From JAWHTC01 sp032586155 (lineage in GTDB: Bacteria; Pseudomonadota; Alphaproteobacteria; Rhodobacterales; Rhodobacteraceae), in NCBI RefSeq assembly GCF_032586155.1, contig NZ_JAWHTC010000001.1:1178001-1242000 (forward strand): 64,000 nt of DNA, read 5' to 3'. The number at the start of each line of letters is the position of its first letter. Positions within the stretch are counted from its first letter, which is position 1. The position numbers and the translations under genes were made by a program. The notes under the pieces were generated by a model. It did not search any database and was not told where the DNA came from. It worked only from the letters and a program-made list of their open reading frames with translations. Positions 33,777 to 42,025 of the stretch are shown here, in pieces.

Positions 33777-35122
33777 CCGACGCGACCAATTCCGACGTTC
33801 CCGGGCGCCCGACGCATTCCCTTCTGAAACTGGATGCGCGCACCCAACGCCGCCGCGCCGCCGAGGCCCGGTTCCAGCTTTATGGCAAGCTCGCGGTCGC
33901 CATCGGCGTTCTGGCGCTTTTGGGCCTGCTGGCCTCGATCCTCGCCAACGGGGCGTCGTCCTTCCGCCAGACCCATGTGACGCTGGATGTCTTCCTTGAC
34001 CCGGCCAAACTGGACAAGAAGGGCACCGGCGACATCGAGAAGATCAAGAAGGTCACGACCTTCGGCTACAAACCGTTGATCCAGAAAGCAATGGTCAGCG
34101 CCATCGAGACAAACGGCCTCGATGATCAAGGGATGAAAGCCAAGACGATCGCCAAGATGATTTCGCCCGAGGCGCCGGCGACGATCCGCAACTATGTCAT
34201 CGCCAATCCCAACCAAATCGGTGAAACCATTTCGTTCAAGCTGCTGGTCACCGGCCGGGTGGACGGCTATTTCAAAGGTCGCGTCACCATGGCCAGCGCC
34301 GAATTGGACCGAAACATCTCGCCCGAGCAACTGCGCCTTGCAGAGGAAATGAAAGACGCGGGGATCATGATAACCGGGTTCAACTGGGGCTTCCTGACCA
34401 TGCCGGATGCCTCGGACAAACGCCCCGAGGCGGCGGGCCTGGGCGTCGCCATCCTCGGCTCGGCCTACATGATGCTGGTGGTGCTGGTGCTGGCCCTGCC
34501 GCTTGGCGTCGCGGCGGCGGTCTATCTGGAAGAATTCGCGCCCAAGAACCGCCTGACCGACCTGATCGAGGTGAACATCTCGAACCTCGCCGCTGTGCCG
34601 TCGATCGTCTTCGGTATCCTGGGCCTCTCGGTCTTCATCAACTTTGCCGGATTGCCACAGTCGGCGCCCATCGTCGGCGGCTTGGTTCTGACTCTGATGA
34701 CCTTGCCGCGGATCATCATTCCGGCCCGCGCCGCGCTTCAGGCCGTACCGCCGTCGATCCGCGAAGCAGCACTTGGGGTAGGGGCCTCGAAAATGCAGAC
34801 CGTATTCCACCATGTTCTGCCCTTGGCCACCCCCGGCATTCTGACCGGCCTGATCATCGGCCTGGGCCAGGCGCTTGGTGAATCCGCGCCGCTCCTGCTG
34901 ATCGGCATGGTCGCCTTCGTGCGCGAATACCCCGGTGCCCCGCCCGAGGGCCTGTTCGACCCTGCCGCCGCTCTGCCCGTCCAAGTCTACAGCTGGACCA
35001 CCCGCGGTGACCCCGCCTTTTTCGAACGCGCGTCGGGGGCGATCATCGTGCTGTTGGTGTTCCTGTTCCTGATGAATATCATTGCCATCATCTTGCGCCG
35101 TCGGTTCGAGCGCCGCTGGTAA
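33773..35122 (+). CDS. pstA: Phosphate ABC transporter permease PstA
   Basis: A 449-residue permease partner of PstC. It has the EAA-like loop PSIREAALGVGASKMQTVFHHVLPLATPGILTG and about six spans in the last 250 residues. The first about 200 residues form a periplasmic insertion not found in short E. coli PstA (about 296 residues). Start overlaps the pstC stop (ATGA). Starts and stops are tightly coupled across the operon. Confidence 0.95.
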   Translation: MTDATNSDVPGRPTHSLLKLDARTQRRRAAEARFQLYGKLAVAIGVLALLGLLASILANGASSFRQTHVTLDVFLDPAKLDKKGTGDIEKIKKVTTFGYKPLIQKAMVSAIETNGLDDQGMKAKTIAKMISPEAPATIRNYVIANPNQIGETISFKLLVTGRVDGYFKGRVTMASAELDRNISPEQLRLAEEMKDAGIMITGFNWGFLTMPDASDKRPEAAGLGVAILGSAYMMLVVLVLALPLGVAAAVYLEEFAPKNRLTDLIEVNISNLAAVPSIVFGILGLSVFINFAGLPQSAPIVGGLVLTLMTLPRIIIPARAALQAVPPSIREAALGVGASKMQTVFHHVLPLATPGILTGLIIGLGQALGESAPLLLIGMVAFVREYPGAPPEGLFDPAAALPVQVYSWTTRGDPAFFERASGAIIVLLVFLFLMNIIAIILRRRFERRW

Positions 35123-35132
35123 GGAGAGAGAT

Positions 35133-35930
35133 ATGTTCGACACTTCCAAAAACGAGACCGACGTGACCCAGACCACCACCAAGATGAGCGCTCGCCAATG
35201 CCAGGTCTTCTATGGCGACAATCACGCCATCAAGGATGTCGATGTGGACATCGAGGACAAGACGGTAACCGCCTTCATCGGCCCGTCCGGTTGCGGCAAG
35301 TCGACGTTCCTTCGGGTGCTGAACCGGATGAACGACACCATCCCGATCTGCCGTGTAGAAGGTGAGATCACGCTTGATGACGAAGACATCTATGACGCGG
35401 CGGTTGACCCGGTGCAGCTGCGCGCCAAGGTGGGCATGGTGTTCCAGAAACCCAACCCGTTTCCCAAGTCGATCTATGACAACGTCGCTTATGGCCCCAA
35501 GATCCACGGGCTGGCCCGCACCAAGGCCGAGCTTGACGAAATCGTCGAAAAATCCCTGCGCCGCGGCGCCATCTGGAACGAAGTCAAGGACCGGCTGCAC
35601 GAACCCGGCACCGGCCTCAGCGGCGGCCAGCAACAGCGCCTGTGCATTGCCCGCGCCGTGGCAACCGAGCCCGAAGTCCTGTTGATGGACGAGCCGTGCT
35701 CGGCGCTCGATCCCATCGCCACGGCACAGGTCGAGGAACTGATCGACGAGCTGCGCCAGAACTACTCGGTCGTGATCGTTACCCATTCGATGCAGCAGGC
35801 GGCCCGTGTCAGCCAGAAAACCGCCTTCTTCCACCTCGGAAACCTCGTCGAATTCGGCGAAACCAGCCAGATTTTCACCAACCCGGTCGACCCGCGCACA
35901 GAATCCTATATCACCGGCCGTATCGGCTGA
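35133..35930 (+). CDS. pstB: Phosphate ABC transporter ATPase PstB
   Basis: A 265-residue cytosolic ATPase. Walker A GPSGCGKST, the Q-loop FQKPNPFPKSIYDNVAYG, signature LSGGQQQRLCIARA, Walker B LLMDEPCSALD and H-loop VTHSMQQAAR match PstB. ATG 35133 is 10 bp after pstA and sits behind AAGGAGAGAG. Fourth gene of the operon. Confidence 0.97.
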   Translation: MFDTSKNETDVTQTTTKMSARQCQVFYGDNHAIKDVDVDIEDKTVTAFIGPSGCGKSTFLRVLNRMNDTIPICRVEGEITLDDEDIYDAAVDPVQLRAKVGMVFQKPNPFPKSIYDNVAYGPKIHGLARTKAELDEIVEKSLRRGAIWNEVKDRLHEPGTGLSGGQQQRLCIARAVATEPEVLLMDEPCSALDPIATAQVEELIDELRQNYSVVIVTHSMQQAARVSQKTAFFHLGNLVEFGETSQIFTNPVDPRTESYITGRIG

Positions 35931-35943
35931 TCCGGAGAGAGCC

Positions 35944-36666
35944 ATGAACGAAGAAACCCATCACATCGCCTCGGCTTTTGACCGCGACCTTGAAACCGTC
36001 CAGGCTATGATCATGAAAATGGGCGGGCTGGTCGAACAGGCCATCCTGTCCGCAGCCGACAGCCTTGATGACCGCGATCAGGAACGCGCCGAAGAGGTCC
36101 GCGAACAGGACCGCGCCATCGACATGCTGGAAGACCAGATCAACGAAGAGGCCGCCCGCATCATTGCGCTGCGCGCGCCAACGGCCATCGACCTGCGCCT
36201 TGTCCTCAGCGTGCTGAAGATCTCCGGCAATCTCGAGCGGATCGGCGACTATGCCAAGAACATGGCCAAACGGACCGGCGTTCTGGTGCAAATGACCCCG
36301 ATCGAGGGCGCGACCGTATCGTTGAAACGCATGGCCCGCGACGTGCAAATGATGCTCAAGGACGCGCTTGACGCCTATATCCAGCGCGATGCCCAACTGG
36401 CCCGCGACGTGATCCGCCGCGACCGCGATGTCGATCAGCTTTACAATGCGCTGTTCCGCGAGTTCCTGACCTTCATGATGGAAGACCCGCGCTCCATCAC
36501 CGCCTGCATGCACCTGCACTTCATCGCCAAGAACACCGAACGTATGGGCGACCACGTGACGGCCATTGCCGAGCAGGTGGTCTATCTCGTCACCGGCGAA
36601 ATGCCGGACGAGGAACGCAAGAAGAAAGACAAGACCTCGACCGACGCCAAGCTGGGGCAGGTATAA
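35944..36666 (+). CDS. phoU: Phosphate signalling complex protein PhoU
   Basis: A 240-residue helical protein that links PstB and PhoR and damps the Pho response when phosphate is plentiful. The two three-helix repeats are visible: ALRAPTAIDLRLVLSVLKISGNLERIGDYAKNMAKR and PRSITACMHLHFIAKNTERMGDHVTAIAEQVVY, each with the metal-binding E-R-x-G-D motif. Start ATG 35944, 13 bp after pstB; the frame is open further upstream inside pstB. Confidence 0.96.
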   Translation: MNEETHHIASAFDRDLETVQAMIMKMGGLVEQAILSAADSLDDRDQERAEEVREQDRAIDMLEDQINEEAARIIALRAPTAIDLRLVLSVLKISGNLERIGDYAKNMAKRTGVLVQMTPIEGATVSLKRMARDVQMMLKDALDAYIQRDAQLARDVIRRDRDVDQLYNALFREFLTFMMEDPRSITACMHLHFIAKNTERMGDHVTAIAEQVVYLVTGEMPDEERKKKDKTSTDAKLGQV

Positions 36667-36671
36667 GCCCG

Positions 36672-37361
36672 ATGTCGAGCAGCAAACCCTGCGTGCTTCT
36701 GGTCGAGGACGAACCCGCCCAACGCGAGGTCCTGGCCTACAACCTCGAAGCCGAAGGATTCGAAGTCCTGCGCGCCTGTGACGGGGAAGAGGCGTTGCTG
36801 ATGCTTGATGAAACCCCGCCTGACGTGGTGCTTCTCGACTGGATGCTGCCCAACGTGTCCGGGATCGAGGTCTGCCGCCAAATCAAGACCCGCAACGACA
36901 CAAGAAACGTCCCGGTGATTATGATCTCGGCCCGCAGTGAAGAGGTCGACAAGGTGCGCGGGCTGGAAACCGGTGCCGACGATTATGTGGTGAAACCTTA
37001 TTCCGTGGCCGAACTGATGGCGCGGGTGCGCGCAGCGTTGCGACGGGTGCGTCCGGCAACCGTGGGAGAGCGTCTCAGCTATGACGACATTGTGCTGGAT
37101 GCAGAAACCCACCGGGTGACACGTGGAGAGGATGAGGTGAAACTCGGCCCGACCGAGTTCCGACTGCTCGCGACCTTCATGGAAAAACCGGGCCGGGTGT
37201 TTACCCGCGAGCAGTTGCTTGACCGGGTCTGGGGCCGCGACATCTATGTTGACACCCGCACGGTTGATGTGCATGTGGGACGTCTCCGCAAGGCGCTGAC
37301 CAAGGGTGGGGGCTCCGACCCACTGCGCACCGTGCGTGGCACTGGATACGCCTTGGGTTAG
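36672..37361 (+). CDS. phoB: Phosphate regulon response regulator PhoB
   Basis: A 229-residue response regulator. Receiver domain with Asp56 as phosphoacceptor (LLDWMLPN), acidic pocket VEDEP, and Lys in VVKPYS; the OmpR-type winged helix ends in TVDVHVGRLRKAL and GTGYALG. It would bind the Pho box before pstS. It is 5 bp after phoU, so PhoB expression is partly under its own control through pst transcription. Confidence 0.96.
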   Translation: MSSSKPCVLLVEDEPAQREVLAYNLEAEGFEVLRACDGEEALLMLDETPPDVVLLDWMLPNVSGIEVCRQIKTRNDTRNVPVIMISARSEEVDKVRGLETGADDYVVKPYSVAELMARVRAALRRVRPATVGERLSYDDIVLDAETHRVTRGEDEVKLGPTEFRLLATFMEKPGRVFTREQLLDRVWGRDIYVDTRTVDVHVGRLRKALTKGGGSDPLRTVRGTGYALG

Positions 37362-37447
37362 GGGCCGGTTGTTGACCTGCCGCAAGGCGCCAGCCGACGA
37401 CACTTGCGATAATTCCCGCGTCACACACATGAACTTGAGGGAAGGGC

Positions 37448-38293
37448 ATGTTACGTCGTCATTCTCGGAAAACCGCAATCCTGGGGGCAGGTTTGTGTCT
37501 TGCGCTGGCAATGCCGGGCACTGCCGAAACCATCAGCAAAGACTTCGCAATGGGCAAGAACGAAGCGCTGCGCTTCGAAATCTTCATGCCCAAGGGGAAA
37601 AGCGGCAGGTTGCGATACAACGCCAATGGCACCGGTCGTGCAGTGATCGTGTTCAACCGCTGCAAACTAGCTGACCCAGACCACGCCAGCAGTTATCATT
37701 TCGGACCGTTGAAGGAAGAACCAACCTTCACGGACTCCGCTCCGGCACGGGACACCGGATGCGACTATGGCTTCATGGTGAAATGCGCCTGGGGGGCCTG
37801 TTCCGGGACGATCTCGGTGAAAACCTGGATCAAAGGCGGCCAAGACACCACGGTTCCTGCCACGGGAACGCCAACGACGCAGCCGGACAGCGGCACGGCA
37901 TCCGACTATCACGGTAAGCCACTTGCCGCGCCGGGCAGTAAGATCGCCGATGCAGGCGGGCAGAATATGTCGGCCGCTTTTGTGCCCTATAACTGCGAAA
38001 TCAAGGCGCAGATGGCACAGTCGGATTATGATTTCTATGCCTTCGATTTTCCCGGTGGCACTCTGCACGCGGCATCGCGGGAAGGGTTGAACCTTGTTGC
38101 CGACCTGATCCGTGCCTCGGATGGCGCGGTACTAATGCGCAACGGGGTCGATACCGGGCCGTTCCGGATATCGGCCGAGCTGGCGCCCGGTCGCTGTATC
38201 CTTGCGGTGCGGGTGATGCACCATGCCGGGTCGGGGCCTTATGCGGTGACACTGGGCCGACCGGGGTCTTGCCGGATCACCGAAACGCAATAA
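37448..38293 (+). CDS. Secreted protein of unknown function after phoB
   Basis: A 281-residue exported protein with signal peptide to about 26 (GTAE). It has about seven cysteines (NRCKL, TGCDY, VKCAWGAC, PYNCE, PGRC, GSC) and reads as a beta-rich two-domain protein separated by a Thr/Pro/Gly-rich linker. The end of the second domain (YDFYAFDFPGGTL through GPYAVTLGRPGSC) resembles small pre-peptidase-like or carbohydrate-binding modules, but no family is recognised. It lies 86 bp after phoB on the same strand, so Pho-dependent expression is possible but not shown. Confidence 0.7.
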   Translation: MLRRHSRKTAILGAGLCLALAMPGTAETISKDFAMGKNEALRFEIFMPKGKSGRLRYNANGTGRAVIVFNRCKLADPDHASSYHFGPLKEEPTFTDSAPARDTGCDYGFMVKCAWGACSGTISVKTWIKGGQDTTVPATGTPTTQPDSGTASDYHGKPLAAPGSKIADAGGQNMSAAFVPYNCEIKAQMAQSDYDFYAFDFPGGTLHAASREGLNLVADLIRASDGAVLMRNGVDTGPFRISAELAPGRCILAVRVMHHAGSGPYAVTLGRPGSCRITETQ

Positions 38294-38303
38294 ACCCCGG
38301 ATC

Positions 38304-39221
38304 TCAGCGCGGCAGCAGGTCTTCATCGCCGACGATTTCGGCGAGCCAATCGCGAAAAGCGCTCAGCGCCGGGTCGTTCCGGCGTGTGTCCGGCCAAACC
38401 AGCCAGTAATCGCCTAGGCTTTGTTCCGGGCCATCGAGCGCGATTTCCAGCCGCCCCTCAGCCAGTTCCTGCGCCACCAGAAAATCCGGCAACAACGCCA
38501 CGCCCAGCCCGTGCAGCGCCGCTTGCACGATGGTCGGGAACTGGTCATAGGTCATGCCGGGCAGGGGACCGGTTTCAACGCCGTTGACGGCAAACCACTT
38601 CTGCCAGGCCCGCGGCCGGTGTTGAATATGCAGCAGCGGCAGTTTGAGCAGATCATGGCCCGAAGTCACCGGATGATCGCACAGCAGATCAGGCAGGGCG
38701 ACCGGAATGACATTCTCGGTAGAAAGCCAAAGTTTCTGACAATCGGGCCAGTCTCCGTTGCCGAAAGTTATTGCCGCATCAAAGGGTTGCGTAGCGAAAT
38801 TGAAAGGTTCCATCCGGGTCGCCATATTGATGGTCACGTCTGGATGGGCGCTGGCAAACTGCGGCAAGCGCGGCACCAGCCAGCGCATGCCGAATGTTGG
38901 CAATATCGCCAAGTTGACCGCGCCGCCGCCCGGGTTGGTTTGCAGTTTTAAAGAGGCTTGGGCGATTTGATGCAACGCCGCGCGGATCTCCGTGACATAG
39001 GCCTCACCCGCCTGGGTCAGCACCAACCGCTTGCCGGTCCGGTTGAACAGCACAGCCCCCAACTGGTCCTCGAGCGACTTCAACTGCCGCGAGACCGCGC
39101 CTTGGGTCAGCGACAGTTCTTCCGCTGCTGCGGTCGCACTTCCCAGCCGTGCGACGGCTTCCAGAGCTTGCAGGGAAGGGACAGAGGGCAAGAACCGTCG
39201 TGGAGTTACCATGTATTCCAT
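38304..39221 (-). CDS. LysR-type regulator (GcvA/GcdR-like) beside glutaryl-CoA dehydrogenase
   Basis: A 305-residue LysR regulator: winged helix-turn-helix at 10-70 (SATAAAEELSLTQGAVSRQLKSLEDQLG), effector domain after about 95. It resembles GcvA-type regulators. It diverges from the glutaryl-CoA dehydrogenase gene with under 100 bp between starts, the usual layout of a local regulator, so I infer control of gcdH in lysine or tryptophan breakdown. M1 (39221) or M4 (39212) may be the start. Confidence 0.88.
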   Translation of the reverse strand: MEYMVTPRRFLPSVPSLQALEAVARLGSATAAAEELSLTQGAVSRQLKSLEDQLGAVLFNRTGKRLVLTQAGEAYVTEIRAALHQIAQASLKLQTNPGGGAVNLAILPTFGMRWLVPRLPQFASAHPDVTINMATRMEPFNFATQPFDAAITFGNGDWPDCQKLWLSTENVIPVALPDLLCDHPVTSGHDLLKLPLLHIQHRPRAWQKWFAVNGVETGPLPGMTYDQFPTIVQAALHGLGVALLPDFLVAQELAEGRLEIALDGPEQSLGDYWLVWPDTRRNDPALSAFRDWLAEIVGDEDLLPR

Positions 39222-39319
39222 TACCTCATGATATTATGCATATTTGTCGCTTTATCATGCATTTCACTCAAGATAAACACGGACAAACCCTGAAACAACG
39301 CACGCTGGAAAGGCCTGAC

Positions 39320-40540
39320 ATGACCGACAAACCCACCCTCCGCGCCAAAGACGCCCCCGACCTGGGCACATTTGCCTGGGATGATCCGCTGCGTTTCGAC
39401 GACCAACTGACCGAAGAAGAGCGCATGATCCGCGACAGTGCGCGCTCTTACGCACAGGAAAAGCTGCAATCGCGTGTCACCAACGCATTCGCCAACGAGG
39501 AAACCGACCCGGAGATTTTCCGCGAAATGGGTGAGATGGGTCTACTGGGCACCACCACGCCAGAGGAGTATGGTGGTCTTGGGGCAGGGTACGTGACCTA
39601 CGGTCTGGTTGCGCGTGAAGTCGAACGTGTGGACAGCGGGTATCGCTCGATGATGAGCGTGCAATCCTCACTGGTTATGTATCCGATCTATGCCTATGGT
39701 TCTGAAGAACAGCGGAAAAAGTACCTTCCCAAGCTGTCCAGCGGAGAGTGGATCGGCTGTTTTGGCCTGACAGAACCCGATGCGGGTTCGGACCCGGCCG
39801 GGATGAAAACCCGTGCCGAGAAAACCGAGGGTGGCTATCGTCTTACTGGCTCGAAGATGTGGATTTCCAACGCTCCGATCGCCGATGTCTTCGTGGTCTG
39901 GGCCAAGTCCGAAGCCCATGGTGGCAAGATCCGTGGCTTCGTTCTCGACAAAGGCATGAAAGGTTTGAGCGCGCCAAAGATCGAGAACAAGTTCAGCCTG
40001 CGCGCTTCTATCACCGGCGAGATCGTCATGGATGGCGTCGAAGTGGGCGAGGGCGCCTTGCTGCCGCACGTCGAAGGGCTCAAAGGTCCGTTCGGTTGCC
40101 TCAACCGGGCACGCTATGGCATCAGCTGGGGTGCGATGGGTGCGGCTGAGGCCTGCTGGCACGCGGCGCGGCAGTACGGGCTAGACCGACATCAGTTCAA
40201 ACGCCCGCTGGCGCAGACACAGTTGTTTCAGCGCAAACTGGCTGAGATGCAGACCGAGATCACGCTGGGGCTTCAGGCGTCCTTGCGCGTTGGCCGCCTG
40301 ATGGACGAGGCCAATGCCGCGCCGGAAATGATCTCGATAGTCAAGCGCAACAACTGCGGTAAGGCGCTCGACATCGCGCGTCTGGCCCGCGACATGCATG
40401 GCGGCAACGGTATCAGCCTTGAGTTCGGCGTGATCCGCCACATGCTGAACCTGGAAACGGTGAACACGTACGAGGGCACGCATGATGTTCATGCACTGAT
40501 CCTTGGCCGTGCCCAAACCGGGTTGCAGGCATTCTTTTGA
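39320..40540 (+). CDS. gcdH: Glutaryl-CoA dehydrogenase
   Basis: A 406-residue FAD flavoenzyme of the acyl-CoA dehydrogenase family. It converts glutaryl-CoA to crotonyl-CoA and CO2 in lysine, hydroxylysine and tryptophan breakdown. Key sites: ACAD signature CFGLTEPDAGSDP, FAD segment ISNAPIADVFVVWA, and the catalytic Glu385 in YEGTHD near the C terminus. The GcdH-typical FSLRASITGEI and LNRARYGISWGAMG are present. Start ATG 39320 follows GGAAAGG. Divergent from its LysR-type regulator; a strong terminator follows. Confidence 0.95.
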   Translation: MTDKPTLRAKDAPDLGTFAWDDPLRFDDQLTEEERMIRDSARSYAQEKLQSRVTNAFANEETDPEIFREMGEMGLLGTTTPEEYGGLGAGYVTYGLVAREVERVDSGYRSMMSVQSSLVMYPIYAYGSEEQRKKYLPKLSSGEWIGCFGLTEPDAGSDPAGMKTRAEKTEGGYRLTGSKMWISNAPIADVFVVWAKSEAHGGKIRGFVLDKGMKGLSAPKIENKFSLRASITGEIVMDGVEVGEGALLPHVEGLKGPFGCLNRARYGISWGAMGAAEACWHAARQYGLDRHQFKRPLAQTQLFQRKLAEMQTEITLGLQASLRVGRLMDEANAAPEMISIVKRNNCGKALDIARLARDMHGGNGISLEFGVIRHMLNLETVNTYEGTHDVHALILGRAQTGLQAFF

Positions 40541-40550
40541 TCCTGTCCGG

Positions 40551-40581
40551 AAGCGGGGTGCCGCTGCGGCACCCCGTTTTG
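40551..40581 (+). terminator. Terminator of gcdH
   Basis: CGGGGTGCCG (40554-40563), CTG loop, CGGCACCCCG, then TTTT. A perfect 10-bp stem, 10 bp after the stop. Confidence 0.9.
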
Positions 40582-40842
40582 CTCAACGCCGTTAGCGCAT
40601 AATTGGTATTATGGTAAGTTATCAAATTCCGCAAAACCAAGCCCTTAGGTGGAAAAGACATACTCAAGAAATATCATTAATTCACTCAAGCGCTTGGCTT
40701 TTGCTCGACAAAACCTCGAATGCATCATTACATTAACCTTTATAGATGCATTGGTCGCGTCATCAGGCAAAATTAATTTCACAACGTGTTCGAGTATCCC
40801 GCACCGGTTCGGTGTGCGTTGTGGAATTGGGGAGAAGTAGTA
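40582..40842. other. AT-rich upstream region of the LuxR-type gene
   Basis: 261 bp without an ORF and much more AT-rich than its surroundings. It contains the perfect 8-bp inverted repeat AATGCATC (40719-40726) and GATGCATT (40745-40752) with an 18-bp spacer, a candidate operator, and CACCG-gtt-CGGTG near 40801-40813. No gene seen. Confidence 0.55.
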
Positions 40843-41598
40843 ATGGACCTAGTCAGCCATCTAGACAAGATCGCGAACGCACCCTCAATGGAGGCGTTGT
40901 GGGATTTGCATTGCCGTAAGATGGCCGAGTTTGGATTTGACCGCCTGCTATATGGTTACACGAATTACCGCATTGGAAAGTCCCTGGGCGATCCGGAAGA
41001 CTTCGTGATCCTGACCAACCACGACAAGGAATACACCGACTGGTTTTTGGGCGAACAGATGTACTATCACGCGCCGATGGTGAAGTGGTCTCTTGAAAAT
41101 GAAGGCAGCGCCAGTTGGGGCATCATGCGTGAAAAGCTGTCGAACAAAACGCTGAGCGACAAAGAGCTACAAGTCATTGAGTTCAATGATAAAATGAATG
41201 TTACCAGTGGTTACACTATCAGCTTCAAATCGATCTCGCCGCGGTCCAAAGGCGCAATCGCGCTGACCGGTGCCGCGCATATGAACCAGGAAGACGCCGA
41301 TGAGGTCTGGGCCCGGCATGGGGCTGAAATCATCCTTATGAACAACGTGGCGCATCTCAAGATTCTCTCCCTGCCCTATATCGGCCCGACACGTGGCCTG
41401 ACCAAACGCCAGCTCGAGGCGCTTCACTGGGTTGGCGATGGCAAAACCACGGCGGATATCGCAATCCTAATGGGGCTCACCCCGGCAACCGTGGAAAAAC
41501 ACCTACGCCTCGCACGTGAGGTTCTCAGCGTTGAAACGACCGCCCAGGCGGTACTCAAAGCGGCATTACAGAACCAGATGTTCGTCGTCGAATACTGA
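40843..41598 (+). CDS. LuxR-type regulator with autoinducer-binding domain (solo)
   Basis: A 251-residue cytosolic regulator. The N-terminal domain (about 5-165) resembles the acyl-homoserine-lactone sensor fold with Y64, W67 and W92 in the expected places; the place of the ligand-anchoring Asp-Pro (as in TraR) reads HAPMV (76-80), so the conserved Asp appears to be missing. The C-terminal LuxR helix-turn-helix (about 185-245) has LTKRQLEALHWVGDGKTTADIAILMGLTPATVEKHL. No luxI gene is nearby. Start ATG 40843 follows GGGGAGAAG. I infer a solo regulator that may see another ligand or work ligand-free; roseobacters carry many such proteins. Confidence 0.88.
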   Translation: MDLVSHLDKIANAPSMEALWDLHCRKMAEFGFDRLLYGYTNYRIGKSLGDPEDFVILTNHDKEYTDWFLGEQMYYHAPMVKWSLENEGSASWGIMREKLSNKTLSDKELQVIEFNDKMNVTSGYTISFKSISPRSKGAIALTGAAHMNQEDADEVWARHGAEIILMNNVAHLKILSLPYIGPTRGLTKRQLEALHWVGDGKTTADIAILMGLTPATVEKHLRLAREVLSVETTAQAVLKAALQNQMFVVEY

Positions 41599-41721
41599 AC
41601 TCCACACCCGCGCATCGTTGTGTCATCCCTATTCGGCGCGGAATACACGCGCTTGTGAAGGCCACTGGGACCACGTGTTTTCAATGGGTTGCCGCGATTT
41701 GACGCCGATTTTTTCCAAAAG

Positions 41722-41737
41722 GTAAGGATTCCCTTAC
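41722..41737. repeat. GTAAGG-attc-CCTTAC dyad after the LuxR gene
   Basis: A perfect 6-bp inverted repeat with a 4-bp centre, about 125 bp after the LuxR-type stop. Its size is like a LuxR-family operator but it does not match the classic lux box; no promoter or ORF beside it explains it. Confidence 0.4.
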
Positions 41738-41739
41738 TT

Positions 41740-41985
41740 TCGGACGATAGTTACAAATGGCAGATTTGCATTGTTCCGTGAGTGGTGGCTTAAAGCCTGG
41801 GAACATGCAGGACGAACCCCTTGAGATTGCAAGGCTCGACGTTCTGCCCGGTTAATCCGGAGCTGGTCTGAAGGTTTATTTCGACCCCAGGATCAGCGAC
41901 ATTTGGACCGCCCTCTCATCCCCATTTGCCGGGCGGGCTCAAAATTAAACGGCGTCGGAGAGATCCGACGCCGTTTTTATTATTA
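41740..41985 (+). ncRNA. Structured intergenic region, possible small RNA, ending in a terminator
   Basis: About 230 bp without an ORF. It can fold: GCAGGACG and CGTTCTGC (one G-U) around CCTTG-agattg-CAAGG, GGCTT-aa-AGCC, and CCGCCC with GGGCGG. It ends with the terminator ACGGCGTCGGA-gaga-TCCGACGCCGT then TTTTATTATT (41949-41984). Its 5' end is not defined and I could not match it to 6S, SRP, tmRNA or RNase P RNA by eye. Confidence 0.35.
41949..41984. terminator. Bidirectional terminator between LuxR region and tsf
   Basis: Perfect 11-bp stem ACGGCGTCGGA / TCCGACGCCGT with a GAGA loop. On the plus strand TTTTATTATT follows; on the minus strand TTTAATTTTG follows, 40 bp after the tsf stop. 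It likely ends tsf and any transcript from the left. Confidence 0.85.
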
Positions 41986-42025
41986 ATCAGTGGATTACAG
42001 GCACCATTTGAAGTGGCGCTTCAAC

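Noticed and set aside
33635..35182. 515-codon minus-strand frame opposite pstA
   Set aside because: Antisense shadow; composition is His/Gln/Asp/Gly-rich as expected from reverse reading of membrane codons.
41740..41985. Known housekeeping RNA (6S, SRP, tmRNA, RNase P)
   Set aside because: None of the characteristic core motifs of these RNAs could be found; kept only as an unassigned structured region.
40843..41985. A luxI autoinducer synthase next to the LuxR-type gene
   Set aside because: No frame with synthase motifs is present on either strand.
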